Source of the DNA: Flavobacterium taihuense
GTDB taxonomy: Bacteria > Bacteroidota > Bacteroidia > Flavobacteriales > Flavobacteriaceae
Assembly (NCBI RefSeq): GCF_019351435.1
Contig: NZ_JAHWYN010000010.1
Span: 1 to 64,000 of the forward strand
Direction of reading: 5' to 3'
Length of the DNA stretch: 64,000 bases
This document shows positions 53,144-63,100 of the stretch, one piece after another. The translations under genes were made by a program, and so were the position numbers. Position 1 is the stretch's first letter, and each line of letters begins with the position of its first letter. The notes under the pieces were generated by a model, which was given only the letters and a program-made list of their open reading frames with translations, was not told the DNA's origin and did no database searches.

Positions 53144-54751
53144 TCATTTTCCTTTCAACAAATTAATACTCACCGTTGCAAGTTCCGAATCTGGGAATTT
53201 TTTAAAATAGTTAAGATCTGGCAATAATCCAGCTTCGGCAGCAATTTTGTGAAGCACTTCAACCTCAACTATAAATTGGTCTGAAAAACCATGTGTAGCA
53301 TCATAAGCAGTGGCTGCCGTTTTGCCTAAGTTCATTGCGCTTAAATGAGGAGCTATCGTATGCAATTCAATAATAAGCAAACCGAATTTATGAACATACG
53401 GCGACCATTTTTTGAAGTGTTCCAATAAATTATCTTCCACCAAATTATTACTTACTCGAACACCTCTGTGTGCAAATGCTCCTGTTGAACTGCTTATTCT
53501 TCCTTTTGTGATTTGTTTTGGCATTTCCCAAATTCGATTGTGATCCAGAAAAGTTCTCACATTCAACAAATCTTTTAAATCGATATTATAATTTTCTTTT
53601 AAATCTTCGGCTAACAAATCAGGGCGACCAATATCTCCCCAAATCACTTTGGCCCAAATATCAGCTTTAATCAAATTGGCTCTTGTTACTTTTAGAGCAG
53701 CCTGATTATAATCGGCTCCCACAAGAAATAAAGGATAAGTATTGAGTATTTTTCCTCTCAACGTTTGACGTTCAATCACATTAAAAATATGTTCCAAGAA
53801 AGCGCCGTTTCCGCAGCCCATATCCAGAATTCCTTTGGGTTGTTCCTCAATGGGTAAATTAAACAACTTGATGATAATTTCATCCACTACTTTAAAATAA
53901 GCATCATGAGCTCCACCACTTCCCCAAACATTCATCTCGCGATCTACATGAATTTCTTCTTCTCCATCTCCTACAATTCTTAAAATAGAAGGGTTACCAA
54001 AAATTAATTCATCGATTTTACTAAAGGTAGGCAAATACGAAACCGTTACCCCATAAGCAGAAGCCCTTTTTGCAAAAAACAAACCTGTTTCAGTAAATTG
54101 ATAATTGCCGTTCTTTTTGGTAAACCAACCTAAATAAACCAGAAAATCAAGTATGATTTTGAAATGTTCGGGAGACTTATGGAACTCCTCTGGGCGAAAG
54201 GAAATCTCCATAAAATATTTATGAAACATGCCGCTCATTCCGAGACGAACCACTGTTGGACCAACCAAAAAACCTTCAATATGCTTTAAAATTTGATGTT
54301 GAATGGTATTGGTCAAAGAATCTGTTGAGAATGAGATTCCAAAATTGTTTTTGTATTTTTCGAAAATAAATTTTAGACGTTCAAAAGGAGCTTCTTCAAA
54401 TAATCTGGGGTGAAAAGCCATAGAAAACTGCAACAAATCTACTACATCTTCATACAATGGAAACAGAGAAAAAGCGATTTCACTTTTTTCATTAATACTG
54501 ATGGTAATTAGGTCTGTACTAGAATCAACCTCATAATTGAGGAAACCTTGAGAGGCCAAAACCCGTAAACCCACATTGAGGTAGCCTTCATTGGCTTTAA
54601 ATGTATCGGTGAGTTCGGAAAGCCTTATTTCTTTTTTGTCTAAAATATAAGTTAACACCCCTTTTTTATACAAACAAAAAGCTACCGGAGCGGTTACTAA
54701 ACCGTCGAGATGTCTAAAAATAGTACTTCGCAAGGAAACGTTATCAATCAT
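53144..54751 (-). CDS. Large class I SAM-dependent methyltransferase
   Basis: This 535-aa protein has an N-terminal helical/winged-helix region (two similar segments near 10-130 and 150-225) and a Rossmann methyltransferase core with the SAM motif ILDMGCGNGAFLEHI near residue 307. The layout, with a large lid region and RGKILNTYPLFLVGADYN, resembles the AprA-like methyltransferases attached to polyketide synthases, but here it is stand-alone. Substrate unknown; no biosynthetic partner is adjacent. Confidence 0.75.
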   Translation of the reverse strand: MIDNVSLRSTIFRHLDGLVTAPVAFCLYKKGVLTYILDKKEIRLSELTDTFKANEGYLNVGLRVLASQGFLNYEVDSSTDLITISINEKSEIAFSLFPLYEDVVDLLQFSMAFHPRLFEEAPFERLKFIFEKYKNNFGISFSTDSLTNTIQHQILKHIEGFLVGPTVVRLGMSGMFHKYFMEISFRPEEFHKSPEHFKIILDFLVYLGWFTKKNGNYQFTETGLFFAKRASAYGVTVSYLPTFSKIDELIFGNPSILRIVGDGEEEIHVDREMNVWGSGGAHDAYFKVVDEIIIKLFNLPIEEQPKGILDMGCGNGAFLEHIFNVIERQTLRGKILNTYPLFLVGADYNQAALKVTRANLIKADIWAKVIWGDIGRPDLLAEDLKENYNIDLKDLLNVRTFLDHNRIWEMPKQITKGRISSSTGAFAHRGVRVSNNLVEDNLLEHFKKWSPYVHKFGLLIIELHTIAPHLSAMNLGKTAATAYDATHGFSDQFIVEVEVLHKIAAEAGLLPDLNYFKKFPDSELATVSINLLKGK

Positions 54752-55063
54752 AAAAAGAGATTTAAGACCTACTATTGTCTATCTCAAATATATGAAATTT
54801 CCTTTAAAAAAAACAGATTTTCATTCGAACCAATTAATTTTAAACTCCTCATCCTAAATACGTAATCCAATCTATCACTTTGTCTCTCACAACTAAATTA
54901 GCAAGATTGAAACTTGTGATTAATAATAACATTAGGAATGGTCAAATAGTTCTAGATATCCTATTAAGGGATAAAAATCATTCTTGAAAAGAAAAAAAGG
55001 AAAACTTACTTTCAAAAACCTACCATAGTTGTTTATCTTTGTAAGAGTCGTAAAAACCTAGAG
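54752..55063. other. 312-bp intergenic region
   Basis: It separates divergent genes. A -7 element TATCTTTG (55034-55041) for the DUF4468 gene is visible. I see no RNA gene or ORF. Confidence 0.6.
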
Positions 55064-55561
55064 ATGAAACACTTTCTCAAAATAATCTTGTTTTTTTGGA
55101 TTGTCGTAAGTTCGGCACAGACAAAGTTAGAAATGACTCCTAAAGGATTTGCTCCTCTGGAAATAGATATGCCCAATCAACCCGTTCTTAACTTAATAGA
55201 ACAATCTAAAGAATGGGCACGGTATTACAATGAAAAAGGCTATGATGTTTTTGATGTTACTAAAAATTCCTTAACCATCGAAGCTCGATATGAAAATGCT
55301 TATTACTACTGGAATTTAGCCGTAAAATATAATTTTGACATCAAATACAGTCTTAAAATTGTGTTTGGAGAAAATCAAAAATATACCCTTACATTTACTG
55401 TAAAAGAAATATATACTGATAGGGTTCTGATGAAGACTATGGTAGCCGATTTTTTTACTTCTGAAGGCAAAGTCAAGGAAGATTTCAAAGATGTAAAACC
55501 TTCATTGGAAAACACCGCAAATAGAATTATCAAATCTTATATTAATTTCATAGCCCGATAA
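55064..55561 (+). CDS. DUF4468-type secreted protein
   Basis: This 165-aa protein has a signal peptide (residues 1-18, ending VVSSAQ) and a domain like DUF4468 (WARYYNEKGYDVFDVTKNSL, YYWNLAVKYNFDIKYSLKIV). Function unknown, probably periplasmic. Its end overlaps the convergent trmL gene by 14 bases. Confidence 0.75.
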   Translation: MKHFLKIILFFWIVVSSAQTKLEMTPKGFAPLEIDMPNQPVLNLIEQSKEWARYYNEKGYDVFDVTKNSLTIEARYENAYYYWNLAVKYNFDIKYSLKIVFGENQKYTLTFTVKEIYTDRVLMKTMVADFFTSEGKVKEDFKDVKPSLENTANRIIKSYINFIAR

Positions 55562-56000
55562 TCTGTCTTTTGGCTTCTCCAACCACAAAAGCAACTGAAT
55601 TGGCAATGTTAAAACTTCTGATTAACGGAGACATTGGGATCGTCAGGTGGTTTTCGAATAATGCCAAAACTTCGGCGCTCAAACCAACACTTTCTTTGCC
55701 AAAAACCAACCAATCCCCGTCTTGGAATTGATTTTCCAAATAGGATTTTTTGGCATGGGAACTCATCAAGAAAACTCTTGATTGGTCTGGAATTTGTGAC
55801 ATCCATTCGGCTACATTTTTATATTCGGTTACATCAAGATGCACCCAATAATCAAGCCCGGAACGCTTCAGATTTTTATCATTTATCACAAAACCAAAAG
55901 GATGTACTAAGTGCAAACGGCTTTCGGTGCCAACGCACAAACGGCCAATATTTCCTGTATTATTAGGTATTTCGGGTTCTACGAGAACGATATTTAGCAT
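55548..56000 (-). CDS. trmL: tRNA (cytidine/uridine-34 2'-O) methyltransferase
   Basis: This 150-aa SPOUT enzyme has the trefoil-knot motifs: EPEIPNNTGNIGRLCVGT, then VFGKESVGLS, then LTIPMSPLIRSFNIANSVAF. It methylates the wobble ribose of certain tRNA-Leu. It lies 12 bases after the pseudouridine synthase gene. Confidence 0.93.
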   Translation of the reverse strand: MLNIVLVEPEIPNNTGNIGRLCVGTESRLHLVHPFGFVINDKNLKRSGLDYWVHLDVTEYKNVAEWMSQIPDQSRVFLMSSHAKKSYLENQFQDGDWLVFGKESVGLSAEVLALFENHLTIPMSPLIRSFNIANSVAFVVGEAKRQIIGL

Positions 56001-56012
56001 TTTTTTACTTGT

Positions 56013-56588
56013 TTATTCATTTGTTTGAAAATCTTCCACTTCTATAACTTCTCCCGCCTGTAAGTCCTTCAAATGTACGTTTCCTATTCGGACTCTTACT
56101 AATCTCAAGGTAGGAAATCCAACAGCTGCCGTCATTTTGCGCACTTGGCGAAATTTTCCTTCATTGACAGTAATAGAAACCCACGAGGTTGGACCGTGAC
56201 GTTCATCCCGAATCTTTTTGCCTCTTGCTCCAAAATTAGGGATTTCATTTACGATAAAAGCTTCGCAGGGTTTGGTAATGTATTTTGTGCCATTAAATCC
56301 AATCTCAACACCATTTTTCAACAGTTCAATAGCTTCTGGTGTGATTATACCATCAACTTGGACATAATATTCTTTATCTACTTTTTTACTCCGAATGATT
56401 TCACTCATTTTTCCATCGGTTGTCAATAACAATAAACCTTCAGAATCTTCATCAAGCCGACCAATTGCCATAGTTCCAGCAGGAAAATCGTGTAATTCTC
56501 CCAAGAGTTTTTTCTTGCGTTTCAATTCGTAAATAAATTGACTCAAATAACCATAAGGCTTGTGAAGGACGAAATGGTGGTGCGACAT
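56013..56588 (-). CDS. RsuA/RluE-family pseudouridine synthase
   Basis: This 191-aa protein has the family core: KPYGYLSQF, the catalytic GRLDEDSEGLLLLTTDG with Asp, and RQVRKMTAAVGFPTLRLVRV. It lacks an N-terminal S4 domain, like RluE, which modifies 23S rRNA. Exact target uncertain. Confidence 0.92.
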   Translation of the reverse strand: MSHHHFVLHKPYGYLSQFIYELKRKKKLLGELHDFPAGTMAIGRLDEDSEGLLLLTTDGKMSEIIRSKKVDKEYYVQVDGIITPEAIELLKNGVEIGFNGTKYITKPCEAFIVNEIPNFGARGKKIRDERHGPTSWVSITVNEGKFRQVRKMTAAVGFPTLRLVRVRIGNVHLKDLQAGEVIEVEDFQTNE

Positions 56589-56754
56589 TGTCTATTTGTT
56601 TTGTGAATGCAAAGATAGATTTGTTTTTTCAGTATAAAAAAGAGAGCTACAGATTTCATTTCATAAACTAAACGCTATGTTAATTAATTGAATTACTGCA
56701 GATAAAAAGCGTATCATTATAGTAATTATAGTAGTAACACTAAAACTTAACGAT

Positions 56755-57123
56755 ATGGAAAGCACTAATTTAGGCTCAAAAAAAACCAATAACAAGCAAA
56801 ATTCTGAAACCGAATCCATTGGCGGAAACTTGAATACAGAAACATCAAAACTTAAAGAAGAAATTGAAATAGATGCGCACGGACATGAAAAAGTAGTACA
56901 AAGGGTTCAGGATATCGATAAAACTACACCATTAGCAATATTAGATGAAAACGAAAAAAAATGGTTAGAAAATGAGACTCTAACTCGCGGTGTTGCAACA
57001 GAAGCTGATATAAAAAAAACAGTTGAAAACAGAGACCGAAATTCAGACATAACACCCAATAGGTATCCAAACTCGAATCCGGATAATCACGTAGATCGAG
57101 GGAATCAGAAATTGGATGAGTAA
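56755..57123 (+). CDS. Hypothetical hydrophilic protein, 122 aa
   Basis: Asn/Glu/Lys-rich, no signal peptide or membrane segment, probably disordered at both ends. The middle, IEIDAHGHEKVVQRVQDIDK, may fold. I do not recognise it. It is followed by a strong terminator. Confidence 0.6.
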   Translation: MESTNLGSKKTNNKQNSETESIGGNLNTETSKLKEEIEIDAHGHEKVVQRVQDIDKTTPLAILDENEKKWLENETLTRGVATEADIKKTVENRDRNSDITPNRYPNSNPDNHVDRGNQKLDE

Positions 57124-57151
57124 AATTTATTATTCGTTTTTAAAATAATTT

Positions 57152-57191
57152 AAAATGCTAGATTCTACCCAAAGAGAATCTAGCATTTTTT
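57152..57191 (+). terminator. Terminator after the 122-aa gene
   Basis: AAAATGCTAGATTCT (57152-57166) pairs with AGAATCTAGCATTTT (57175-57189) and continues in T. Confidence 0.92.
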
Positions 57192-57241
57192 TAGTTACCC
57201 CAACAAAAAATCAAATACCATCGTAACCTTAATTTTTAAAA

Positions 57242-58852
57242 CTAAAATGAAACATTCAAACCTACATTAAACATCCATTGAAATTGATTGAATGATTGAT
57301 TCTCTAATGGGTTGATGTAATAATTCATTCCAGGTTCTACAAAAAATTTGGTTTTTTTATAGAATTCATATTGCAAAGTACTGCTCAATAAAGTTCCGTA
57401 TACATATTTATTTACATTGTTATTTTCTCCAATAGAATTTCCATTCAAAGCAATATCATTAGAGATTAGCTTACCTACAAAACCTCCTGTATTCATTGTA
57501 ATATTCGTTTTCTTTTTACTCAAAAGCGCATACGAAACTTCTAATGGCATTTCAAAATACTTCAAATTTTGTGTAACATTTCCTTTTTCAAAACCATTAT
57601 CAGCATCGGAACTTGATGCAAACATATAATCTTCATTATTGGAAATAAAAACAACTTCATAATTACTTTTAGAAGAGCTAGGCTGATAAACAGTATTGGC
57701 AAGCGGCAATGCTCCGGATACCATACTGGAGTAACTTTGTTGCTCATAATAAGCAACCCCAGCTATTTTTTGACCAAGTTCATTAATTTTGAAACCTGAA
57801 CTTACTCCCCATTTTTTATTCAATTTATAATTGGTTTTTATACCGTAGCCACTAGATTGTTTGGATTCGACCGTATTTCCAAGTGCTTTTTGATTGTTAT
57901 AATTTTGCGAACTCATAACACCAGCAAACACTTGAAGCGACCATTTATCATTTTGTTCTAAAACCACTTCCTTCTTCGTTTTATCTTTATCTCTTTGTGC
58001 CAAAGCCTTTTCCAACTGTTCAATTTCGGATTTTATTTTGCTAATTGAATCCTTTGAACTTGTTTTTTCTTTAATCCCTTTATTGCTCATGAATCCAGAA
58101 AGATCGTAACTTTGATTACTTACAATAGATTTATTATTGGCATTTGTTTGATTTACGAGAACTGATTTACTAATTATAATCTCTGATTTTGAAATCGTAT
58201 TTTCTGCAATTCCTTTATGTTTATTTACTTCTGAAATATCCCCGTTTTTTTCACTAACTATTGCATTTTTATTTGAATTTGAATTACCGACTTGGGCAGA
58301 TTTGTTATTTGGCAATACAGATGTAAGAATAGCTGAAGTAGAATTTTGATTTGAAACTATTGCATTCGATCGTGATCCACTCTTAGCAATTTGAATCTTT
58401 CCCTTCCTTCTCCACTGATCCAGATTAGTAATTTTTGCAGAATCATTTGCTTTAGACAAAATTTTCGAAACTGTTGTTGTCGCAACTTGATTGTTATTTA
58501 AGTCATTATTTTTAATTCCTATATCATTGAGATTATTATTCTCGTTTTGATCTTTATTCCCATCCTGAGTAGTCTTGCTATTCAAATTCGCATCCTTTTG
58601 CAAAACAACTTCATTCACATTATTTCCCACATTGATTTCAAGACCATTTCCTAGATTGGCATTAAAATACAAAATAGCTGGAACAGAAAGTCCAACTACT
58701 AAACTAGCAGCAATCGACCACCAAATAATGGCACGTTTTTTCTTTTTAGGTTGATCTAATTGCGCTTCAATTTTATCCCACAATTCGGGAGGTGGAACAC
58801 TGGAGAAGTTTTCCAATGAAGAAAAAATAGATTTTGCTTTTTTATTTTTCAT
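57242..58852 (-). CDS. Anti-sigma-like N-terminus joined to a beta-barrel-like protein
   Basis: This 536-aa protein starts like an anti-sigma factor (SIFSSLENFSSVPPPELWDK, IEAQLDQPKKKKR), then one membrane helix (about 42-62). A long Asn/Ser/Lys-rich linker (65-300) includes a short coiled coil (KIKSEIEQLEKALAQRDKDK). The last 230 residues look like an outer-membrane barrel, ending GLNVSF. Such a chain would span inner and outer membranes. It follows a sigma factor gene by 34 bases. Confidence 0.75.
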   Translation of the reverse strand: MKNKKAKSIFSSLENFSSVPPPELWDKIEAQLDQPKKKKRAIIWWSIAASLVVGLSVPAILYFNANLGNGLEINVGNNVNEVVLQKDANLNSKTTQDGNKDQNENNNLNDIGIKNNDLNNNQVATTTVSKILSKANDSAKITNLDQWRRKGKIQIAKSGSRSNAIVSNQNSTSAILTSVLPNNKSAQVGNSNSNKNAIVSEKNGDISEVNKHKGIAENTISKSEIIISKSVLVNQTNANNKSIVSNQSYDLSGFMSNKGIKEKTSSKDSISKIKSEIEQLEKALAQRDKDKTKKEVVLEQNDKWSLQVFAGVMSSQNYNNQKALGNTVESKQSSGYGIKTNYKLNKKWGVSSGFKINELGQKIAGVAYYEQQSYSSMVSGALPLANTVYQPSSSKSNYEVVFISNNEDYMFASSSDADNGFEKGNVTQNLKYFEMPLEVSYALLSKKKTNITMNTGGFVGKLISNDIALNGNSIGENNNVNKYVYGTLLSSTLQYEFYKKTKFFVEPGMNYYINPLENQSFNQFQWMFNVGLNVSF

Positions 58853-58886
58853 GCTTTATTACTATTAGCTTTTACGGAACATACTT

Positions 58887-59477
58887 TCATGCTATCTTAC
58901 AATTTAAAACAACCAAAATTCTTTTTTTCAAAATACTCTTGGCTCTATTCAAATTCGATTTGGATGTACCTTCACTTATCTGAAGCAACTTTGCAATTTC
59001 CTTGTGTTTCATTTTTTCCAAAACAAACAAATTGAAAACCATTCGGTATTGATCAGGTAATTCTTGAATATATTCTAATAATTTTTCTTGGTCAATTGCA
59101 ACCAATTCTAACTCTTCTTCCTCTATTATATCGGTATCAAAAACATCTAAGAACAATACATCTTTTTTTCTCTTTTTTAGAGTTTCCAATAATTTATTGA
59201 TAAAAATACGCTTGATCCAACCTTCAAAACTTCCTTCAAATTTATATTGTTCCATTTTTTGAAAAGCAATTACAAAAGCCTCTTGAAAAACATCTTTGGC
59301 ATCGTCTTCATTCCGCATGTATTTTAGGCATAATCCATATAATACAGGAGAAAACAGCTGATAAATCTTCAGCTGTGCTTCCCGGTCGTTTTCGACACAC
59401 TTTTTTATATATAGATCTATGTTTTCTTTCAAGAAATAAGTTTTGAAATCGTTATTTTTTTCTTTTGGTTTCAGCAA
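58887..59477 (-). CDS. ECF-type RNA polymerase sigma factor (second)
   Basis: The visible start is a TTG (59477), overlapping the preceding lipoprotein gene by 26 bases; a second TTG is at 59432. The 196-aa product has region 2 (KYMRNEDDAKDVFQEAFVIA, FEGWIKRIFINKLLE) and region 4 (LPDQYRMVFNLFVLEKMKHK, EIAKLLQISEGTSKSNLNRA). Its probable anti-sigma partner is downstream. Confidence 0.92.
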   Translation of the reverse strand: MLKPKEKNNDFKTYFLKENIDLYIKKCVENDREAQLKIYQLFSPVLYGLCLKYMRNEDDAKDVFQEAFVIAFQKMEQYKFEGSFEGWIKRIFINKLLETLKKRKKDVLFLDVFDTDIIEEEELELVAIDQEKLLEYIQELPDQYRMVFNLFVLEKMKHKEIAKLLQISEGTSKSNLNRAKSILKKRILVVLNCKIA

Positions 59478-59778
59478 AATTAGGATTCACTACTCGATCT
59501 TTAAATGCAACTTTTACATTGCTAAAAAGCAAAGTATCATCATTATTATAAATCCCAAAAGTATCTTCAACAAAAATAGGTTTAACTATTGCAACATCAT
59601 CAAAATTCTTTTTGACAGTTTCACTTTGTCTGAACTCTCCTTCACATGTAAAAATAAAAATTCTCCAAGCCCAACTTTCCATTATTTTCATTTTAGAAAT
59701 TGGGTAAAAACCAACATTACCGGAAGTGCAAGAGCAGAAACCAAGAACTATAAGAATTACAAAAACTAAATTTTTCAT
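59452..59778 (-). CDS. Small hypothetical lipoprotein
   Basis: This 108-aa protein has a lipoprotein signal (MKNLVFVILIVLGFCSC). The mature part has no recognisable domain. Its 3' end overlaps the sigma factor gene, so it may be cotranscribed. Confidence 0.6.
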   Translation of the reverse strand: MKNLVFVILIVLGFCSCTSGNVGFYPISKMKIMESWAWRIFIFTCEGEFRQSETVKKNFDDVAIVKPIFVEDTFGIYNNDDTLLFSNVKVAFKDRVVNPNFAETKRKK

Positions 59779-59866
59779 TTCATGAGTATTAATTATTGAT
59801 GCTGCTTTATTCCAAATTGCTAACTACTGACTTCAAATCATAATAAAGCTTAATAGAAACAATCGT

Positions 59867-60733
59867 TTATGATTTCGTTTTCAGTTCGGTAATTTTGTCT
59901 TGAATTACTTTCTTGAAGAGCATAATATTTTGCGTTTGATCTGTTGAATTATCGGTATCCAAATATATTTTGGTCACAGTTCCAGCTTGACTCCATTCAA
60001 AATAAACACCTCCCTGATCATGAGAATCAGGTGCTCCAAATGTTTTGGTTTGTCCTTTTAAAGCTTTAATTTCAGTTGGAATTTTTAAAAGAAAAGCAGC
60101 AAAATCATCTTTAAAACCTAATGCTTTATAGCTGTACGGATTAAAATCATATGAATTATAATTTACATTTAAGTAATGCAATACTTTTTCATTATCCATT
60201 TTAAAGAATTGCTGGCAATCCGTACCTATACATTCGCCAAAATAAGTTCCCATAACTACATAATCATTTATTTCGTAGGCTTTCTTAAAAAAAATGGGCT
60301 TATTCGATTTTGGAAGCACAATATAATCTGCAGGATATGTTATTACTTGAGCTACAATATCCTCTTTTTTGGGTTCTTTCTCAAAATACTCCACTATTAT
60401 TTGGCAATTGTCTTCGACCACCGATTGTATTTTTATGGTATAACCTCCAGTAGGTTTTGGCCCTGCCAAAAGTCCTAATATTCTTTTCTGGGTAAAATCA
60501 GGTAATGCAACATCAAAAGTTTGGCAACTTGTAAAAAGCTTTTGCATTTCTTCATTCGAATTTACAATAATAAAAGAAGGTTGTTTTGGATTTTCTTTCA
60601 GAACACCACAATAGCTGAAACTTTGATAAGCAACATTGGTAACATTACCACAATCTACTGTGTTAGTATCTGATAAATCGGTACACGAATAAAAGGATAA
60701 AGCGGCAAACAAGACTATAATTAAATTCTTCAT
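59867..60733 (-). CDS. Lipoprotein with PrcB-like domain
   Basis: This 288-aa protein has a lipoprotein signal (lipobox LSFYSC) and in residues 50-140 a PrcB C-terminal-like domain (ILGLLAGPKPTGGYTIKIQS, then an IIVEYFEKEP strand). PrcB is part of a protease complex in Treponema. The C-terminal part (TKTFGAPDSHDQGGVYFEW) is unassigned. A Cys pair in FGECIGTDC may form a disulfide. Confidence 0.7.
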   Translation of the reverse strand: MKNLIIVLFAALSFYSCTDLSDTNTVDCGNVTNVAYQSFSYCGVLKENPKQPSFIIVNSNEEMQKLFTSCQTFDVALPDFTQKRILGLLAGPKPTGGYTIKIQSVVEDNCQIIVEYFEKEPKKEDIVAQVITYPADYIVLPKSNKPIFFKKAYEINDYVVMGTYFGECIGTDCQQFFKMDNEKVLHYLNVNYNSYDFNPYSYKALGFKDDFAAFLLKIPTEIKALKGQTKTFGAPDSHDQGGVYFEWSQAGTVTKIYLDTDNSTDQTQNIMLFKKVIQDKITELKTKS

Positions 60734-60919
60734 ATTTTATTTTGATTAGGTTTTATAGTCATAAGATGCTTCAGTTATAAAAAGGTTGCGCAACAATTAT
60801 CAAAAAATAATTGAAATGTTTATTTACTATTAGATTTAGAATAATTCGTGAAATTTCATTTTTTAAAATTAAGTACTACGTATTAATGCGTACTTTTACT
60901 TTTTTTAAAAAGAAAATCT

Positions 60920-62293
60920 ATGTTAACAATTCTTCCTTTATTATTGGTTTTTATTATCGCACTTGCAATAGGCATCTTTATTGGCAAACTCATTTTTTCG
61001 GCACGATTTCAGTCAGAAAAAGTAAGCCTGGAAGAGAAATTAATTGCACTGAATTCACAATTGAACCAACAAAAAGAGCAGTTTTTATTGGATAAAAACA
61101 GTTTCGAAAAGCAACTGGAATTATCCAATTCTGAAAAAGAGAACATCCGAAACGAGAAAGACAGCTTAGCAATTCAACTTTCTAAAAAAGAAGTTGATTT
61201 TGAAAATCTTTGGGAACGCAACAAGGAACAAAAAGAAGAAGTCGAAAAACTTCAAGAAAAATTCACCAAAGAATTTGAGAACCTTGCCAATAAAATATTA
61301 GAAGAAAAATCGAATAAATTTACCGAGCAAAACAAAGAAAACATGAAAAATATCTTGTCTCCGCTACAAGATAAAATTCAATTGTTCGAGAAAAAAGTCG
61401 AAGACACACACAAAGAAAGCATTGATTATCATGCTGCATTACGCCAACAAATATTGGGCTTACGCGAAATGAATATCCAAATGAGCAAGGAAACCATTAA
61501 CTTAACCAAAGCTTTAAAAGGCGACAGCAAAATGCAAGGAAACTGGGGAGAACTTGTACTGGAACGTGTACTTGAAAAATCAGGTTTGGAAAAAGGACGC
61601 GAATACGAAGTGCAACAAAGCCATACCACCGAAGAAGGGAATCGCGTGTTTCCAGACGTTGTCATCAATTTGCCCGATGGCAAAAAAATGGTGGTTGATT
61701 CTAAAGTTTCGCTGACAGCTTACGAAAAATACATTAACGAAGATGATGACGAAGCTTCAAAAGCACGTTATTTAAAAGAACACGTCAATTCGATAAAACT
61801 TCATGTAGAACAGTTGGGAAACAAAAATTATCAGGATTTGTACCAAATAGAAAGTCCCGATTTTGTTTTGCTTTTTATTCCTATGGAACCAGCCTTTGCA
61901 ATAGCGCTCAACGAAGACACTTCTTTATACAATAAGGCTTTCGAAAAAAACATAGTAATTGTAACTCCTTCCACCCTATTGGCTACTTTGCGAACAATTG
62001 ACAGTATGTGGGCCAACCAAAAGCAACAGGAAAATGCATTTGAAATTGCGCGCCAAGCGGGTGCATTGTATGATAAATTCGAAGGTTTTGTTGCCGATTT
62101 AATAAAAATTGGCAAAAAAATAGACGAGAGTAAAGTCGAATATCAAGGTGCCATGAATAAATTGGTGGACGGAAAAGGAAACCTTATTACCAGTGTTGAA
62201 AAGCTCAAAAAAATGGGTGCCAAAGCCAAAAAAGCACTTCCGGATAGCATTTTAAAAAGAGCCGAAACCGATGAGACTTCGCTTTTAAATTAA
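60920..62293 (+). CDS. rmuC: RmuC-family DNA recombination protein
   Basis: This 457-aa protein has an N-terminal membrane helix (residues 3-25), a long coiled coil (about 35-180) and the RmuC nuclease-like domain (QGNWGELVLERVLEKSGLEK, VFPDVVINLPDGKKMVVDSK, then LRTIDSMWANQKQQENA). RmuC limits inversions at short inverted repeats in E. coli. Monocistronic. Confidence 0.95.
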   Translation: MLTILPLLLVFIIALAIGIFIGKLIFSARFQSEKVSLEEKLIALNSQLNQQKEQFLLDKNSFEKQLELSNSEKENIRNEKDSLAIQLSKKEVDFENLWERNKEQKEEVEKLQEKFTKEFENLANKILEEKSNKFTEQNKENMKNILSPLQDKIQLFEKKVEDTHKESIDYHAALRQQILGLREMNIQMSKETINLTKALKGDSKMQGNWGELVLERVLEKSGLEKGREYEVQQSHTTEEGNRVFPDVVINLPDGKKMVVDSKVSLTAYEKYINEDDDEASKARYLKEHVNSIKLHVEQLGNKNYQDLYQIESPDFVLLFIPMEPAFAIALNEDTSLYNKAFEKNIVIVTPSTLLATLRTIDSMWANQKQQENAFEIARQAGALYDKFEGFVADLIKIGKKIDESKVEYQGAMNKLVDGKGNLITSVEKLKKMGAKAKKALPDSILKRAETDETSLLN

Positions 62294-62345
62294 TCTACTT
62301 TTATTAAAACCAAACCAAAAGACCTCTTTAACCCAAAATAAATCT

Positions 62346-62894
62346 ATGGAAAAAATATATAAAACAGTTGCTTCGTCTCATGTCAGTATCTCTGTATTGA
62401 TGTTACCTTCCCATACCAATTTTAGCGGAAAAATTCATGGTGGTTATATCCTATCATTGCTGGATCAAATCGCCTTTGCCTGTGGTTCCAAATTTTCAGG
62501 AAATTATTGTGTAACAGCCTCGGTAGATACGGTAAACTTTTTGAAACCTATAGAAGTGGGTGAACTCGTAACTATGAAAGCTTCGGTAAATTATGTTGGA
62601 AAAAGTTCGATGATTGTGGGTATTAGGGTAGAAGCCGAAAACATCCAAACCGGTTATAAAAAACATTGCAACTCTTCTTATTTTACCATGGTTGCCAAAG
62701 ACAATGAAGGCAATAGCGTAGCAGTTCCAGGATTAATTTTATCCAATTTTGAAGATATAAAACGTTTCTGCAATTCATTAAAACAAATAGCTCTGAAAAA
62801 AGAACGCGATCTACATGAAGAAGTTTTTAACTATTCCTCAAAAGAAACATTGGAAGGATTAAAAAAGTATAATGTCCAGATTAATTTAGATTAA
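62346..62894 (+). CDS. Acyl-CoA thioesterase (hot-dog fold)
   Basis: This 182-aa protein is of the YciA/BACH type: LPSHTNFSGKIHGGYILSLL with the catalytic Asp in LLDQIAFACGSKFSG, and FLKPIEVGELVTMKASVNYV. It hydrolyses acyl-CoA esters. It starts 52 bases after rmuC ends. Confidence 0.92.
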   Translation: MEKIYKTVASSHVSISVLMLPSHTNFSGKIHGGYILSLLDQIAFACGSKFSGNYCVTASVDTVNFLKPIEVGELVTMKASVNYVGKSSMIVGIRVEAENIQTGYKKHCNSSYFTMVAKDNEGNSVAVPGLILSNFEDIKRFCNSLKQIALKKERDLHEEVFNYSSKETLEGLKKYNVQINLD

Positions 62895-63100
62895 TTTTTT
62901 TAGATATTATTCCAATAACTTTCTTTCCTAAATTCCTAGATTATAATTTTAAAACTTTAAATATATAGAGGGGTTAAGTTTCTTAATTTGCCAATATGAA
63001 AAGTTCAAATCTTTTTATATTGGTTTTTTTGGCGCAATTTTAAGACAATCATCACGAAAAAAATTGTAACTTTAAATAGAACCGATTAATAGAAAAAATT

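Noticed and set aside
59443..59769. 108-aa plus-strand ORF
   Set aside because: It is the antisense of a lipoprotein gene with a clear signal peptide.
60811..61095. 94-aa plus-strand ORF before rmuC
   Set aside because: It overlaps the start of rmuC in another frame and has no family or signal.
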